DNA of 64,000 bases from Rhizobium binae (GTDB taxonomy: Bacteria; Pseudomonadota; Alphaproteobacteria; Rhizobiales; Rhizobiaceae): contig NZ_CP071610.1 of NCBI RefSeq assembly GCF_017357225.1, positions 62,001 to 126,000 on the forward strand. The letters run 5' to 3'. Position numbers and translations under genes: made by a program. Numbering within the stretch: the stretch's first letter is position 1; the number at the start of each line of letters is the position of its first letter. The notes under the pieces are model-generated. The model did not search any database and was not told where the DNA came from. It worked only from the letters and a program-made list of their open reading frames with translations. Shown here piece by piece: positions 1 through 9,200 of this stretch.

Positions 1-287
1 AAACGCGTCGCGTAAATCTCATTCATCTGGCCAAAGTCACCCATGTCGGTGAGATAGACATTGACGGATACGACATCATCCGACCCCAGGCCCGCTGCCT
101 CAAGGACTTGAAACAGATTATCGAAACACTGGCGTGTCTGGTCGGCTACATTTCCGTCGACAAGTTTGCCGGTGCCGGGGTCTAGCGGTGTCTGGCCGGA
201 GCAGAACAGAAGATCGCCGGCCCATGTCGCGTGCGAATACGGCCCCACTGCCGCAGCGTTTGAAGCATTCACAGTTCGTCTGGACAT
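1..287 (-). CDS. RidA/YjgF-family protein (3' end outside window)
   Basis: The reading frame starts at an ATG on the minus strand (287-285), preceded by a GGGAGA-like ribosome site, and runs off the left edge, so only about 95 N-terminal residues are present. The translation shows the Rid-family pattern: a VGPYSHATWAGDLLFCSGQ segment and a later SVNVYLTDM segment. Rid proteins hydrolyse reactive enamine/imine intermediates released by PLP enzymes. It diverges from a LysR regulator gene, and a class V (PLP) aminotransferase follows that regulator, so the three may form one catabolic module. The family call is firm; the substrate is unknown. Confidence 0.8.
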   Translation of the reverse strand, partial: MSRRTVNASNAAAVGPYSHATWAGDLLFCSGQTPLDPGTGKLVDGNVADQTRQCFDNLFQVLEAAGLGSDDVVSVNVYLTDMGDFGQMNEIYATR

Positions 288-467
288 GCGTTCTCCCAAG
301 GTAGGTTCAAGTAGTGCGACCTGCTGGCGATCAGCGTTTCCGCAAGATATTTTGCTTCACTGCGCACCACACATACAGCGGCACAGCACGTTTGAAACTA
401 TCAAAACGAATTTGCGAGCCAACCCGAATAGGATGCACTACCCTGTGCAAAAATAGACGGAGGGAGC

Positions 468-1388
468 ATGGCGACTGCAATCGATCATCTTGATTGGGAC
501 GATCTCAAACTCTTCCTAATCGTCGTCCGGTGCAAGAGCATGACCGGCGCCGCTCGCGAACTAAAAGTCAGCCACTCCACCGTATCTCGTCGACTTGCTC
601 GTCTGGAATATACGGTTGGCGGCGCACTCGTCGAACGGACCAAGGACGGACTTCTGCTGACACCGGCCGGCCTAGTTACAATGCGGCGAGCGGAGGAAAT
701 CGAGAACGGCGTGAATGCTCTTCGCAGCGACGTAAGCAATCGTGACGAAATACGCGGCACAGTCAGATTGGCCACCATGGAAGGCATCGCAACGCTTTAT
801 CTCTCCGAGCGCCTCGTTGAACTCAGTAGCCGGTACCCTGATCTAGACCTCGAGCTTGTAACATCGCCGCAAACGGTTCGGGTCGCTCGCCGGGAAGCTG
901 ATTTATTCCTAAGCTTCTTCAAGCCCCATGGAACTTCTCTCGACAGTCAGCTGATCGGACGTTTCAAGACTGGGTTGTTCGCTTCGCAGGCTTATCTTGA
1001 GCGAAATGGCGTTCCCTCTCAGGCGGCGGACCTTAGCGAGCACCGCTTTGTTGGCTATATCGAGGAGCTGATTCAGCTAGAAAGCGTGCTCTGGCTAGAG
1101 GAACTTGTACCCACCCCAAAAATTGCGTTCAGCTCAAATAGCATGATGTCGCAGATGTTCGCGGCGTCTGCGGGCGCAGGAATCGTAGCGCTTCCCGAAT
1201 TCGCACTTAGTCTAAACCTGGGTCTCGTTCCAGTGCTCGACGAACTGAGCGGCGAGCGCGAGATCTGGATGTCAGCACACCAAGATCTAGCTTATCTTCC
1301 AAGAGTGAGAGCCGTAAAGCAATTCGTGAAAGAGCTGGTTCGTCGAGACGAACAACGCCTTCTGAGAAACTCACCTTGGTCTTCGTGA
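468..1388 (+). CDS. LysR-family transcriptional regulator
   Basis: A 306-residue protein of normal LysR length. The N-terminal winged helix-turn-helix is clear (DLKLFLIVVRCKSMTGAARE, then SHSTVSRRLARLE, residues about 12-48), followed by a substrate-binding-like domain. The ATG lies 5-10 bases after a GGAGG-like site (ACGGAGGGAGC). It is transcribed away from the RidA-like gene and toward the aminotransferase, the usual arrangement for a LysR protein controlling a divergent target. The inducer cannot be read from sequence. It is not NodD: the NodD in this window is at 31.1 kb. Confidence 0.85.
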   Translation: MATAIDHLDWDDLKLFLIVVRCKSMTGAARELKVSHSTVSRRLARLEYTVGGALVERTKDGLLLTPAGLVTMRRAEEIENGVNALRSDVSNRDEIRGTVRLATMEGIATLYLSERLVELSSRYPDLDLELVTSPQTVRVARREADLFLSFFKPHGTSLDSQLIGRFKTGLFASQAYLERNGVPSQAADLSEHRFVGYIEELIQLESVLWLEELVPTPKIAFSSNSMMSQMFAASAGAGIVALPEFALSLNLGLVPVLDELSGEREIWMSAHQDLAYLPRVRAVKQFVKELVRRDEQRLLRNSPWSS

Positions 1389-1550
1389 AGTTTCACAGAT
1401 CGGACTGCGCGGAGCGCTCTGGCCGGCTGAATTGGCGGACGCTTACGCCCCGTCGCTCAATTCTGCACATCGGATTGCGAAGTTGTCAGCTTCCGTGACA
1501 ACGCCGATTGCGTCAACAAGATTGACGCTCGATCAAAGGAAGGATCCCTC

Positions 1551-2756
1551 ATGTCGCAAATCAGCCGCGACGCTCGCAAGACTTTGGACCTTCTTCGCTT
1601 GCGTGCTGATACCCCCGGCACAAAAAACAGAAACCACCTCAATAATGCTGGTGCTGCGCTGATGCCGAGCCCTGTTATTGAAGCGGTGGTTGAATACCTA
1701 AGCCGGGAAGGGGAGATCGGCGGATACGAAGCCGCAGCTGAGTCCAATTCTCTACTGGAGGGGACATATGACAGCTTGGCTACATTAGTAAACTGTGGCC
1801 GCGACGAGATTGCGATAGCTGAAAATGCGACGATCGCCTGGCAACGCGCCTTCTACTCCCTCTCTTTCGGACCTGGAGACCGGATCCTGACGGCAAGTGC
1901 CGAATTTGCAGCCAACTACATCGCCTTTCTGCAGGTTGCCAAGCGCACCGGCGTATCGATCGAGGTCATTCCGAATGACGCTTCTGGGGTCCTCGATCCG
2001 GACGCACTGGCGAAAATGATCGATGATCGCGTTCGGTTGATAGCAGTTACCTGGATCCCGACCAACGGCGGGCTTATCAATCCAGCAGCAGCGATCGGTC
2101 GAATTGCGCGAAAAAACGGCATCCTCTATCTTCTCGACGCATGCCAAGCTGCGGGTCAAATCCCGATCGATGTCAACGCGCTCGGGTGCGACATCCTGAC
2201 TGCTACCGGCAGGAAGTTTCTCCGTGCACCGCGGGGAACGGGATTCATGTACATGCGCAAATCACTCCTGGATAAGATCGAGCCAGTGATGATCGACCTC
2301 TATGGCGCGCCCTGGACTGGTCCGGATCGATACGAATTGCGACCTGATGCGAGGCGTTTTGAAACATGGGAGAAGAATTATTCGGTTCGTCTCGGCCTGC
2401 GGGCAGCAGTGGACTACGCGCTCGATATTGGGCTCAAAAATATCGAAAAGCGCTGCAATCACCTTTCGTCAAAGCTTCGCGAAGGCCTGCGGGGGATACG
2501 AGCCGTGTCCGTGCATGATCTCGGGACGCCCCTTGCTTCCATCATCTCATTCACTGTCAACGACTGGGACTCGTCATCCGTCATGGCTTATCTGACTGGC
2601 AAGGGAATCAACGTCTCAGTTTCCCCTCCTTCCAGCACACCCGTCGACGCCTATACGCGACAACTCCCGCCCGTGGTGCGAGCGTCGCCACATTATTACA
2701 ATACCGAGGAAGAGATTGATGCGTTCCTGGAGGCGATTGCTGGTATTGCCTCATAG
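1551..2756 (+). CDS. Class V aminotransferase (PLP-dependent, isopenicillin-N-epimerase/cysteine-desulfurase-like)
   Basis: A 401-residue fold-type I PLP enzyme. The segment LLDACQAAGQIPIDV followed by TATGRKFLRAPRGTGF (residues about 195-230) is the class V signature: Asp and Gln contact the cofactor and the Lys in GRKFL forms the Schiff base. The ATG at 1551 follows a GGAAGGA site. Members act as transaminases, lyases or epimerases, so the substrate is open. With the adjacent LysR and RidA genes it resembles an amino-acid or amine catabolic unit, in which Rid would remove enamine by-products. That functional link is an inference. Confidence 0.8.
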   Translation: MSQISRDARKTLDLLRLRADTPGTKNRNHLNNAGAALMPSPVIEAVVEYLSREGEIGGYEAAAESNSLLEGTYDSLATLVNCGRDEIAIAENATIAWQRAFYSLSFGPGDRILTASAEFAANYIAFLQVAKRTGVSIEVIPNDASGVLDPDALAKMIDDRVRLIAVTWIPTNGGLINPAAAIGRIARKNGILYLLDACQAAGQIPIDVNALGCDILTATGRKFLRAPRGTGFMYMRKSLLDKIEPVMIDLYGAPWTGPDRYELRPDARRFETWEKNYSVRLGLRAAVDYALDIGLKNIEKRCNHLSSKLREGLRGIRAVSVHDLGTPLASIISFTVNDWDSSSVMAYLTGKGINVSVSPPSSTPVDAYTRQLPPVVRASPHYYNTEEEIDAFLEAIAGIAS

Positions 2757-2919
2757 CAGATTTGCTCGCCTGACGAATGAGCGGATCTTTGCAAAAAGAC
2801 AAAGCAGTTGATGCGACCTTCCGTTCGCACGTGTTAAGCGGATCATGCCAACGCAACGCCGCCCTGACCTTCCACCAGAACGACAAGCTTCAAAACCGAT
2901 GAAGATCGGCTCGACCCGA

Positions 2920-3206
2920 ACACTGCGCGGTGTTCGTCGATGAACGAGATCATCGCTTCAATGGGCGGTCGAGCTCCGCCATCGCGAAAAATGCTGACGC
3001 TCTGCACAAAATCTCGTTGGCCAGCCGAAGCTCACGGTTCTCCGCTCCAGCGCCTTCATCCTTTCGGCGACGTCGCTTGGGAGCCCAAGTCGGGGACCAT
3101 TGTCCACCCGGCCTTCTTCACCCCTCCCACTGAACGTCTGCGCAGTGCAGCCGATCTTGGCGGGGGCGCGGACTTCCGGTGAAAACTTGTTCGTTGTCTT
3201 GCTCAT
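2920..3206 (-). pseudogene. Remnant of an IS3-family transposase (orfA and start of orfB)
   Basis: The minus-strand frame begins MSKTTNKFSPEVRA, then jumps to AKIGCTAQTF and a degenerate ...AERMKALERR. These are pieces of a typical IS3-family OrfA with about 15-20 residues missing after position 14. After a frame change, ISFIDEHRAVFG (about 2925-2960) matches the expected start of OrfB, and homology then ends. No intact element or opposite end is visible. It is a decayed insertion sequence marking a rearranged boundary left of virG. Confidence 0.65.
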
Positions 3207-4035
3207 ACCGGCTCCACTTTCTCAAAAGTTGGAGCGTCCGGCAATCAGGCACGGTTCACATCAAACGGCTCCAGGCATTTAGGCGTTGCGTCATTTAAGC
3301 ATCCGTTCCGTGGATGGATTTCATTCAAACTATCAATTTCACCAATATCATTGAATCACTTAGGAAGACTGACGTCGACAAATTCGAAGGCGGCAAAGGA
3401 CGAGTCAAGGAGTGCAGGATGGCCCGGATTGGTTAGTATCGCCCACAGTGCTCCTCCATTTATAACGCGACAACATCGTGTCACGTTGCCCGGCCAACCC
3501 TGCTCAAGCGTGCTTGGATGAACAGCAGGAAGAAGCTCGCTGCAATGGGCTGGAATGCCAACTCAATGTCATACACCACGCTAAAAGCACTGAGATTCGC
3601 TACCACCGGGAAACGCGACGCTTTCATCGGAAGAGCATTAGATGATCGAATTCGGGCCGCAAAAATAGTCGTCCCGCTCAATCGGCTACAACTCTCGCAT
3701 CCTATCAACCGCGTCAAACGAAGTGGAACCGATAGATCGCATCGAAAGCACGTCGCTAACATCACGCTTTAAGGCCAACACCCGGCCTGTCGGGCCTCGT
3801 TGTCATCGTTGCGCATTCCTCGACGAACGGCCGCGCGTGAGTTGGCGGACCAAGAAGTTTGTTTCTAACGGATGCGCCGCTGGCAGAATATTTGCGACCA
3901 ATTGTGTCTTTCACCAAATCGCGAACTTTGGGTCGCTTCTCAAGCGTGCACGGAACTGGTGACTTCATTGGAAACGAGCGAATACAAACCAGTAGCCTGG
4001 AGTTGCCAGCGTAGATAAGTTTGAAAGGTACGCGA
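3207..4035. other. Intergenic stretch without a recognisable gene
   Basis: About 830 bases between IS3 debris and virG. Short open frames on both strands resemble no family I know and have no convincing ribosome sites. At 3964-3975 TTCATTGGAAAC matches 9 of 12 positions of the vir-box core TGCAATTGAAAC, about 60 bases before virG. That is weak, but its place suggests a possible VirG autoregulatory site. Confidence 0.3.
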
Positions 4036-4779
4036 TTGAAACACGTTCTTGTCGCCGATGACGACCTCGCCATGCGCAATCTTATTGTCGAGTATCTGAC
4101 ATTGCATGCCTTTAAGGTAACCGCAGTCAGCGATAGTGGGCAGCTGAAACGTGTGCTCGCATGTGAACCGGTTGACCTTGTGGTTCTTGATTTTAATCTG
4201 GGTCGTGAAGATGGATCGGACATCGTGCGTAATCTGACGGTGAAATGGGATATCCCCATCATTGCCATTAGTGGCGACCGCCTTGAGGAGGCAGATCGAG
4301 TTGTTGCACTGGAGCTCGGGGCAACTGATTTCATTTCGAAGCCTTTTGGAATGCGCGAATTCTTAGCCCGTATCCGCGTAGCATTGCGCCGGCGGCCTAT
4401 CAGCCCACGGGCAAAAGATCGACGTTCCTTTCATTTTTCCGGATGGACTTTGAACCTTAGGCAGCGTCAGTTAACCTCTGAAGAAAGCGATGAGGTCAAG
4501 TTGACGGCCGGTGAATTCAATCTTTTAGTAGCCTTTTTGGAAAGGCCACGTGACGTTATGACGAGAGAACAGCTTCTACTTGCGAGCCGTGTCCGGGGAG
4601 AAGAGGTGTATGACCGAAGCGTTGATGTCCTCATTTTGCGCGTGCGCCGAAAGCTTGAAGCAGATCCGGCCAACCCCCGTCTAATTAAAACAGCCCGGGG
4701 CGCAGGCTATTTTTTCGACGCTGACGTGGGCATATGGACCACATCAGCGTCTACGGTCCTGACAACGACAAGCGCCTGA
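4036..4779 (+). CDS. virG: VirG-type OmpR-family response regulator
   Basis: The receiver domain carries the acidic pair in [13 protein letters not shown], the phospho-acceptor Asp in [12 protein letters not shown] and the Lys in DFISKPFG. The C-terminal winged-helix domain includes [26 protein letters not shown] and [13 protein letters not shown]. The line-up with remembered Agrobacterium VirG is close along the whole length. VirG works with VirA to switch on vir genes of a type IV transfer system. I chose TTG 4036 because VirG proteins start (M/L)KHVL; an in-frame TTG at 4021 is possible. The last 14 or so residues (after FFDADV) are foreign, because homology switches near 4726 to a glnII remnant in another frame. 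No virA or virB gene is in the window. Confidence 0.88.
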   Translation: MKHVLVADDDLAMRNLIVEYLTLHAFKVTAVSDSGQLKRVLACEPVDLVVLDFNLGREDGSDIVRNLTVKWDIPIIAISGDRLEEADRVVALELGATDFISKPFGMREFLARIRVALRRRPISPRAKDRRSFHFSGWTLNLRQRQLTSEESDEVKLTAGEFNLLVAFLERPRDVMTREQLLLASRVRGEEVYDRSVDVLILRVRRKLEADPANPRLIKTARGAGYFFDADVGIWTTSASTVLTTTSA

Positions 4780-4997
4780 CCGGCAAGCATAACACGGCTT
4801 CGTGGAACAAGTTCTCCTACGGCGTTGCCGACCGAGGTGCTTCGATTCGCGTGCCACACTCCTTCTCAGGAAGCACTACAAGGGCTATCTCGAAGATCGC
4901 CGCCCGAACTCCCAGGCGCGCCCTACAAGTTCGCTTCGCAGATTCTGAAGACCATCTCGGAGAAATCCCCTCCGACTCCGCTTCGGCTGCATCCTAA
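4734..4997 (+). pseudogene. glnII: 3' fragment of a type II glutamine synthetase gene
   Basis: The frame encodes [37 protein letters not shown], the C-terminal signature of the eukaryote-like glutamine synthetase GlnII found in rhizobia. After PHSF the match continues in another frame ([15 protein letters not shown], then SQILKTISE), so there is at least one frameshift, and the first two thirds of the gene are missing. The fragment starts inside the 3' end of virG, giving a recombination junction near 4726-4735. It is non-functional. Confidence 0.8.
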
Positions 4998-5071
4998 GTT
5001 TTAATACGGCGCCGGCCTCCCCGCCGGCGCCAATGCAACTCGGGCGCTGGCGCGCCAATGACGTGATCAGG

Positions 5072-6556
5072 TTAAAACATCTCACAATGCAATGCTCGAC
5101 TACTGCGAGTGCGACCGGACGTTTGCATTTGCTGCGACACCCGCGAAGCCTCCACCCAGGGCGACGCGACCATGGGAGCCGCAAAAACACCGCCGATTGC
5201 GACATTCAACTGCACGTGATCCTTGGCCAATTTTTGGATTGCCGTAGCGAGGCCTGCCTGAGCGCTGGACACCTGCCTTTGCGCGTCGAGAACATCGAGC
5301 AGAGACGAGGCGCCATCCTTGTACGAGTCCACCGAAAGCTTCAGTGTTTCTTCGGTCGTTTCCACTTGCCTGTGACGTGAGTTTACTGTGCGAACGTCGC
5401 GTCGGGCGGCTGTCAAAGCGTCCTGGACTTCCTGCACAGCTGTCAGCACGGTTGATTTCCAGCTTATGTAGGCTGCTGCCGCGGCCGATTTAGAAGTCTC
5501 CACGTTTGCCCGCAAACGGCCGCCGTCCAGAATCGGGAGGTCAAGGCTCGGCCCGAAGGACCATTTCGAGATATCGCCGCGACGGCCACGCTGATTGATA
5601 TAGGAAGGTGTGATCGAGCCGGAGAGCGTTATCGCGGGATAAAGCCGTGCTTCCGCCACGCCGATCTTTGCAGTCGCCGCAGCGAGATTCCGCTCAGCTT
5701 CGCGAATATCGGGTCGATTGCGAATAAGATCGGCGGGAATTCCGGCATTGATCTTTTCGCGATAGACCGGCTGCCCTTCGTTTTTCTGCAGTTGCTTGAC
5801 CACCATTTCCGACGGCAAGGCGATGAGGGTAGCAATGTGATGAGCCGACACGCGGAAGTTCAGTTCCAGACTTGGTAATTCGGCAATCGTCGACTGGACA
5901 AGCGCTTCGGCCTGCGAGACATCCAGCCGGGAAGCTGCTCCCGCTTCGAGTTGAAAATTCGTGAGATCGTAGGTCTCCTGGCGCGACTTCAGGTTCGCTC
6001 GAGAAATGGAGACGCGCTGCTGGTAGTACCGGGCGTCGATGTAGGAGGAAACAAGATCTTTGATTAGAGCCAGCTTTGCGACGTCGACAGCCGCATGCGC
6101 AGAATCAAGAGAAGCAAGTGCGCTTTCGGTGCTGCGCCGGTACTGGCCGAATACGTCCAGCAGCCAGGTCAACGATAGTTGCCCCCCGGAGATATTCTGG
6201 GTGCTCGTGACATCTCGCGCTTTGCAGATCGTGTGTGATGCTCCAAAATCAAGGTTGGGAAAGCCCCCGGCGCCAGTGATGGTGACGTCCGCGGCGGCGG
6301 CATTAATCCTTTCGAGCGCCTGCTGAACACTGAGGTTCTCATCCAGGCCGGTGGCAACGTACTGGTTGAGCGTACGATCTGAAAAGGAATTCCACCATGC
6401 CGACACCGCAACATCGCCGACGCTCTGTTTTGCACCCTCGGAAAACTTCGACGGTAAAGGCGTTTCCGGCGATGCATAGTCGGGCCCGAGCATGCAAGAT
6501 GACAAAAGCAGCGGCAACACCGCAGCGGTTAGAGGGAGCGAATGCATTTCAATCAA
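5072..6556 (-). CDS. nodT: NodT-family outer-membrane efflux lipoprotein
   Basis: A 494-residue TolC/OprM-like outer membrane factor. The N-terminus has a lipoprotein signal with lipobox LLSSC (Cys about 21), followed by the GPDYASPETPLP motif usual in NodT/OprM proteins. Two outer-membrane-efflux repeats follow, each with long helices (GLDENLSVQQALERI and the later LDVLDAQRQVSSAQAGLA). ATG 6547 (MHSLPL) is an alternative start. In R. leguminosarum nodT follows nodMN and has been proposed to aid Nod-factor secretion with NodIJ. Here it stands alone, 13 kb from nodN, with no nod box upstream, so symbiotic regulation is doubtful. Confidence 0.85.
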   Translation of the reverse strand: MIEMHSLPLTAAVLPLLLSSCMLGPDYASPETPLPSKFSEGAKQSVGDVAVSAWWNSFSDRTLNQYVATGLDENLSVQQALERINAAAADVTITGAGGFPNLDFGASHTICKARDVTSTQNISGGQLSLTWLLDVFGQYRRSTESALASLDSAHAAVDVAKLALIKDLVSSYIDARYYQQRVSISRANLKSRQETYDLTNFQLEAGAASRLDVSQAEALVQSTIAELPSLELNFRVSAHHIATLIALPSEMVVKQLQKNEGQPVYREKINAGIPADLIRNRPDIREAERNLAAATAKIGVAEARLYPAITLSGSITPSYINQRGRRGDISKWSFGPSLDLPILDGGRLRANVETSKSAAAAAYISWKSTVLTAVQEVQDALTAARRDVRTVNSRHRQVETTEETLKLSVDSYKDGASSLLDVLDAQRQVSSAQAGLATAIQKLAKDHVQLNVAIGGVFAAPMVASPWVEASRVSQQMQTSGRTRSSRALHCEMF

Positions 6557-6788
6557 CCTCGATTACAGCACAATTCAAGTCAAACCCGTTTCGCCTGCCC
6601 GAAGAATGATGCAAGCGCACAATTGCCGACGCAGTCGATCGAGGCGAAAATTCGAGCGTGAGACTACGAAATCGCGTGCAGCCAAAGCAACAAGTCTACA
6701 ACCGTTGTCCTCCCCCATTTGACTACATTTGTAATAAGTCGCCAGAAAGCCGGCCAGACTCCGACAGGAAGCCTAAAGTCTCGGCGCT

Positions 6789-7405
6789 TTGAGGAAGGAC
6801 GCTGGCTATGACACCATTGACGAGTCCAGAACGCATATTTGCACTTGTCGCCTCGCCAATTTCGTGACGGCTACACCCAACGGGGCTATGGCCACTCCCT
6901 TACCTATATTCCTCGATGAGGCCGAGGGAGAAAGGGACGTCCTCTATGCACATCTGGCGCGACCGAACCCGCAGTGGCAGGCTTCTGTCATCGGCCATAG
7001 ACTGCAGTCTTTATGGGGCAGGACGCCTATGTGAGGCCGTCCTTGTACGCTTCGAAAGCAGAGCATGGGAAGGTTGTCCCAACGTGGAATTACACAGCGG
7101 TTCACGCCTGCGGGCCGGTCGAGTTTTTCGAAGAAGCCGAACGACTATTTGAGATTGTGTCGCGCCTCACGAGAATCCACGAGGTGTCACGCTCGCTACC
7201 TTGGTCAGTCACTGACGCTCCCGAAGCCTACATTCATGCTCAAATTCGTGGCATTAATGGTATTCGCCCGCCGGTCGTGTCGCTGCAGGGAAAGTGCAAA
7301 ATGAGCCAAAATCGTCCTGCGGCCGATCGCAATGGGGTGAAACAGGGACTTGGCGATAGCGGCAGCCCTACCGATCAGATCGTTTCTGACATGATCTTCG
7401 GCTGA
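6789..7405 (+). pseudogene. PaiB-like FMN-binding negative regulator, frameshifted
   Basis: Two overlapping frames together give a PaiB-type protein. The first (6789-7034) carries CRLANFVTATPNGAMATPLP and HLARPNPQW; the second (7013-7405) carries AYVRPSLYASKAEHGKVVPTWNY, AVHACGPVEF and CKMSQNRPAADR, the FMN-binding split-barrel hallmarks. The switch lies near 7000-7020 and breaks the gene. The canonical N-terminal MY.P..F segment is also degraded. The family includes Bacillus PaiB. It is most likely a dead gene. Confidence 0.75.
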
Positions 7406-7855
7406 GGCGAGCAATTGGGGAGTGAGATTGCGGAAATCGGCCTAGGAATGCAGCAATAAGTTAGCTGGCTCGTCATCCGTAGTTGGCTTGAGACACGAGA
7501 GCGAATGCCCCCAAACCATCAACATCGCAGCATTTTGTGCCGGATCGTACACATCGTGTTCCAAGAAGCTATCCTACGGGCAAGGTTGTCGGGATCGAGT
7601 TTCTCATCGACGGAGGCGGCAGCCGCGCGGACGGTGACGGTGGGCGTCATGGCGCGGTGGGATGTCGACAACAACAGCGGCTTGGTCATAGGTTACGAGG
7701 GAACGAGCGATCCCAGTTCGTACAATTTCGACGAATGTTGCGTTCGTACCGCCGTCAGGTCAATTCAGTTTAGCGAAAAATTCCTTGCAACAAATCATGG
7801 GGTACGATAGTTGTTCAGTCGGGCCTGGCCCATGAGATCGCCTTTGCGGTCGCCC
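7406..7855. other. Intergenic, nothing recognised
   Basis: About 450 bases between the PaiB-like pseudogene and the terminator of the DUF3800 gene. Small open frames exist in plus-strand phases but have no family resemblance or clear ribosome sites. It is probably decayed sequence. Confidence 0.4.
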
Positions 7856-7887
7856 AAAAGCCTCGATGGAAACGTCGGAGGCTTTTT
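7856..7887 (-). terminator. Rho-independent terminator, probably bidirectional
   Basis: AAAAGCCTC ... GAGGCTTTTT forms a stem of about 8-9 bp around a 13-base loop. It lies immediately after the stop of the minus-strand DUF3800 gene and has T runs in both orientations. Confidence 0.75.
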
Positions 7888-7893
7888 GAGTTT

Positions 7894-8715
7894 TTAGGCC
7901 TTCCGTTCGACATTCTCAAAGCAGCTATATTTGGATCCGAGCACCGGCCGCTCGTCTTCCTTGATATGGCAGTCAATCAGCTTTCCGTCGTCGGTCAGGC
8001 GCTGGTAAGGACGATTGCTGGCATGATAGCCGCCCATGCAGATCGGCCATAGATACAGGTCCGCCAGTTGCGCCATCGGCGAAGTCTTTTGCTTGGTCTT
8101 GAACTCGTAGAGCGTCTGGTTCAACTGCTCGGGGGTCAAGGGGCCGTACTTATCGGAATTTTCCTTAGCGAACGGCATTCCCTCCGCCTTTAGAGCCTTG
8201 TAGTAGCCCTCCAGGTTCGCATCCTCAGCCTTGTTGCAGCGCTCAGGATGCACGCGCAGCTTCATGCCTTGGGCGATAGCGCATTTCGCGGCGCGTTCAA
8301 CGACGACAGTAAATGCGGTTTTGCAGAGCATCCAAGGATTCTTCTTGTACTGGTCGAGGTATCGTCCACAGTATCCGGGGCGGTCGACAGTGCACGCGAT
8401 ACCGACCACGGGCGCCTCTCGCATCAGAATGTAAAGTTCCTCGTAGAATGCTCTCAGTTTGTCCTTCTCCCAACCCCGTAGCAAATCGAAGTTCTCGTTC
8501 TGCGATCTGATTTCCGAGGAGTGCAAGGGCGCGGTGATTTCCCATTTCGCACAGAACTCTGCGTGAAGGTCTCGGGCATTTTCCTCTGCGTCACTTCGAA
8601 CCAGGATTCCACCGAGTGCGAACCAGTCGTACCCGTGCGCCGCTTTCTTCCCGACCTTGTGGGTGGGATGTCTAGTACCGGAATCGTCGAGGTAGAGGTT
8701 CAAGGTGACAGGCAA
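7894..8715 (-). CDS. DUF3800 domain protein
   Basis: A 273-residue protein that begins with NLYLDDSGTRHPT; the DDSG near the N-terminus is the hallmark of DUF3800, a family predicted to have an RNase-H-like fold. Further acidic positions (HSSEIRS, a LADLYLWP segment near the C-terminus) fit the family. DUF3800 genes are often found singly in accessory regions and sometimes near defence genes, but the biochemical role is not established. It stands alone here with its own terminator. Upstream bases show no obvious operon partner. Confidence 0.7.
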   Translation of the reverse strand: MPVTLNLYLDDSGTRHPTHKVGKKAAHGYDWFALGGILVRSDAEENARDLHAEFCAKWEITAPLHSSEIRSQNENFDLLRGWEKDKLRAFYEELYILMREAPVVGIACTVDRPGYCGRYLDQYKKNPWMLCKTAFTVVVERAAKCAIAQGMKLRVHPERCNKAEDANLEGYYKALKAEGMPFAKENSDKYGPLTPEQLNQTLYEFKTKQKTSPMAQLADLYLWPICMGGYHASNRPYQRLTDDGKLIDCHIKEDERPVLGSKYSCFENVERKA

Positions 8716-9200
8716 GGCAATCTCTCGTGGCAGTCGATCGGATTCGTTCTACTCGACTACTGATACCGCCAAATACATAATTTTTGCTCACTTACCATTT
8801 CACCACACCTTGATGTCGCTCAGCACCTAGTCAAGCTTGCGGCGGTTGGTGAGGAATGTCGCACGCAGCTGGCGGTAGTCAGGCGGCTGGTTCAGTCCTG
8901 ACGACGGCGGTCGGCAAAAGGTCACGCACAGCAGCGGAACGGAGGCATCTAAGGGAAATCGACCGCTTAGATTTTTGGGATGGTTCGAATTCCTATAGTG
9001 CGATTATCTTCAACACAACGGTAGCCAAATGGCGCGTCGAACGCCACATCGAGGGCACCGTGCACTGCTGCTAAGTTATTATTTCGGCCGACATGGAATT
9101 CCAGGATCAGAATTCCACACTTTGAACGAACATTAGAATTCAGTCGTTGTCATTAGTCTATTAATTATATAAACGACGCCAACAATTGAGGCGCAACGAA
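8716..9200. other. Intergenic region before the organosulfur cluster
   Basis: About 485 bases between divergent genes. The left half shows nothing recognisable. The right half holds a perfect palindrome (listed separately) and an AT-rich stretch (ATTAGTCTATTAATTATATAAA, 9154-9175 region) that could contain the promoter of the sulfur cluster. Confidence 0.45.
9094..9117. promoter_or_regulatory. Palindromic operator candidate upstream of the sulfone cluster
   Basis: TGGAATTC and GAATTCCA form perfect 8-base arms separated by 8 bases. A third partial GAATTC copy lies near 9136. The site is 84 bases before the FMN-reductase start and is the strongest dyad in this intergenic region. The binding protein is unknown; a sulfur-status regulator is a guess. 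Confidence 0.45.

Noticed and set aside
3481..3772. Small frames on both strands before virG
   Set aside because: Neither has a convincing ribosome site or any family likeness.
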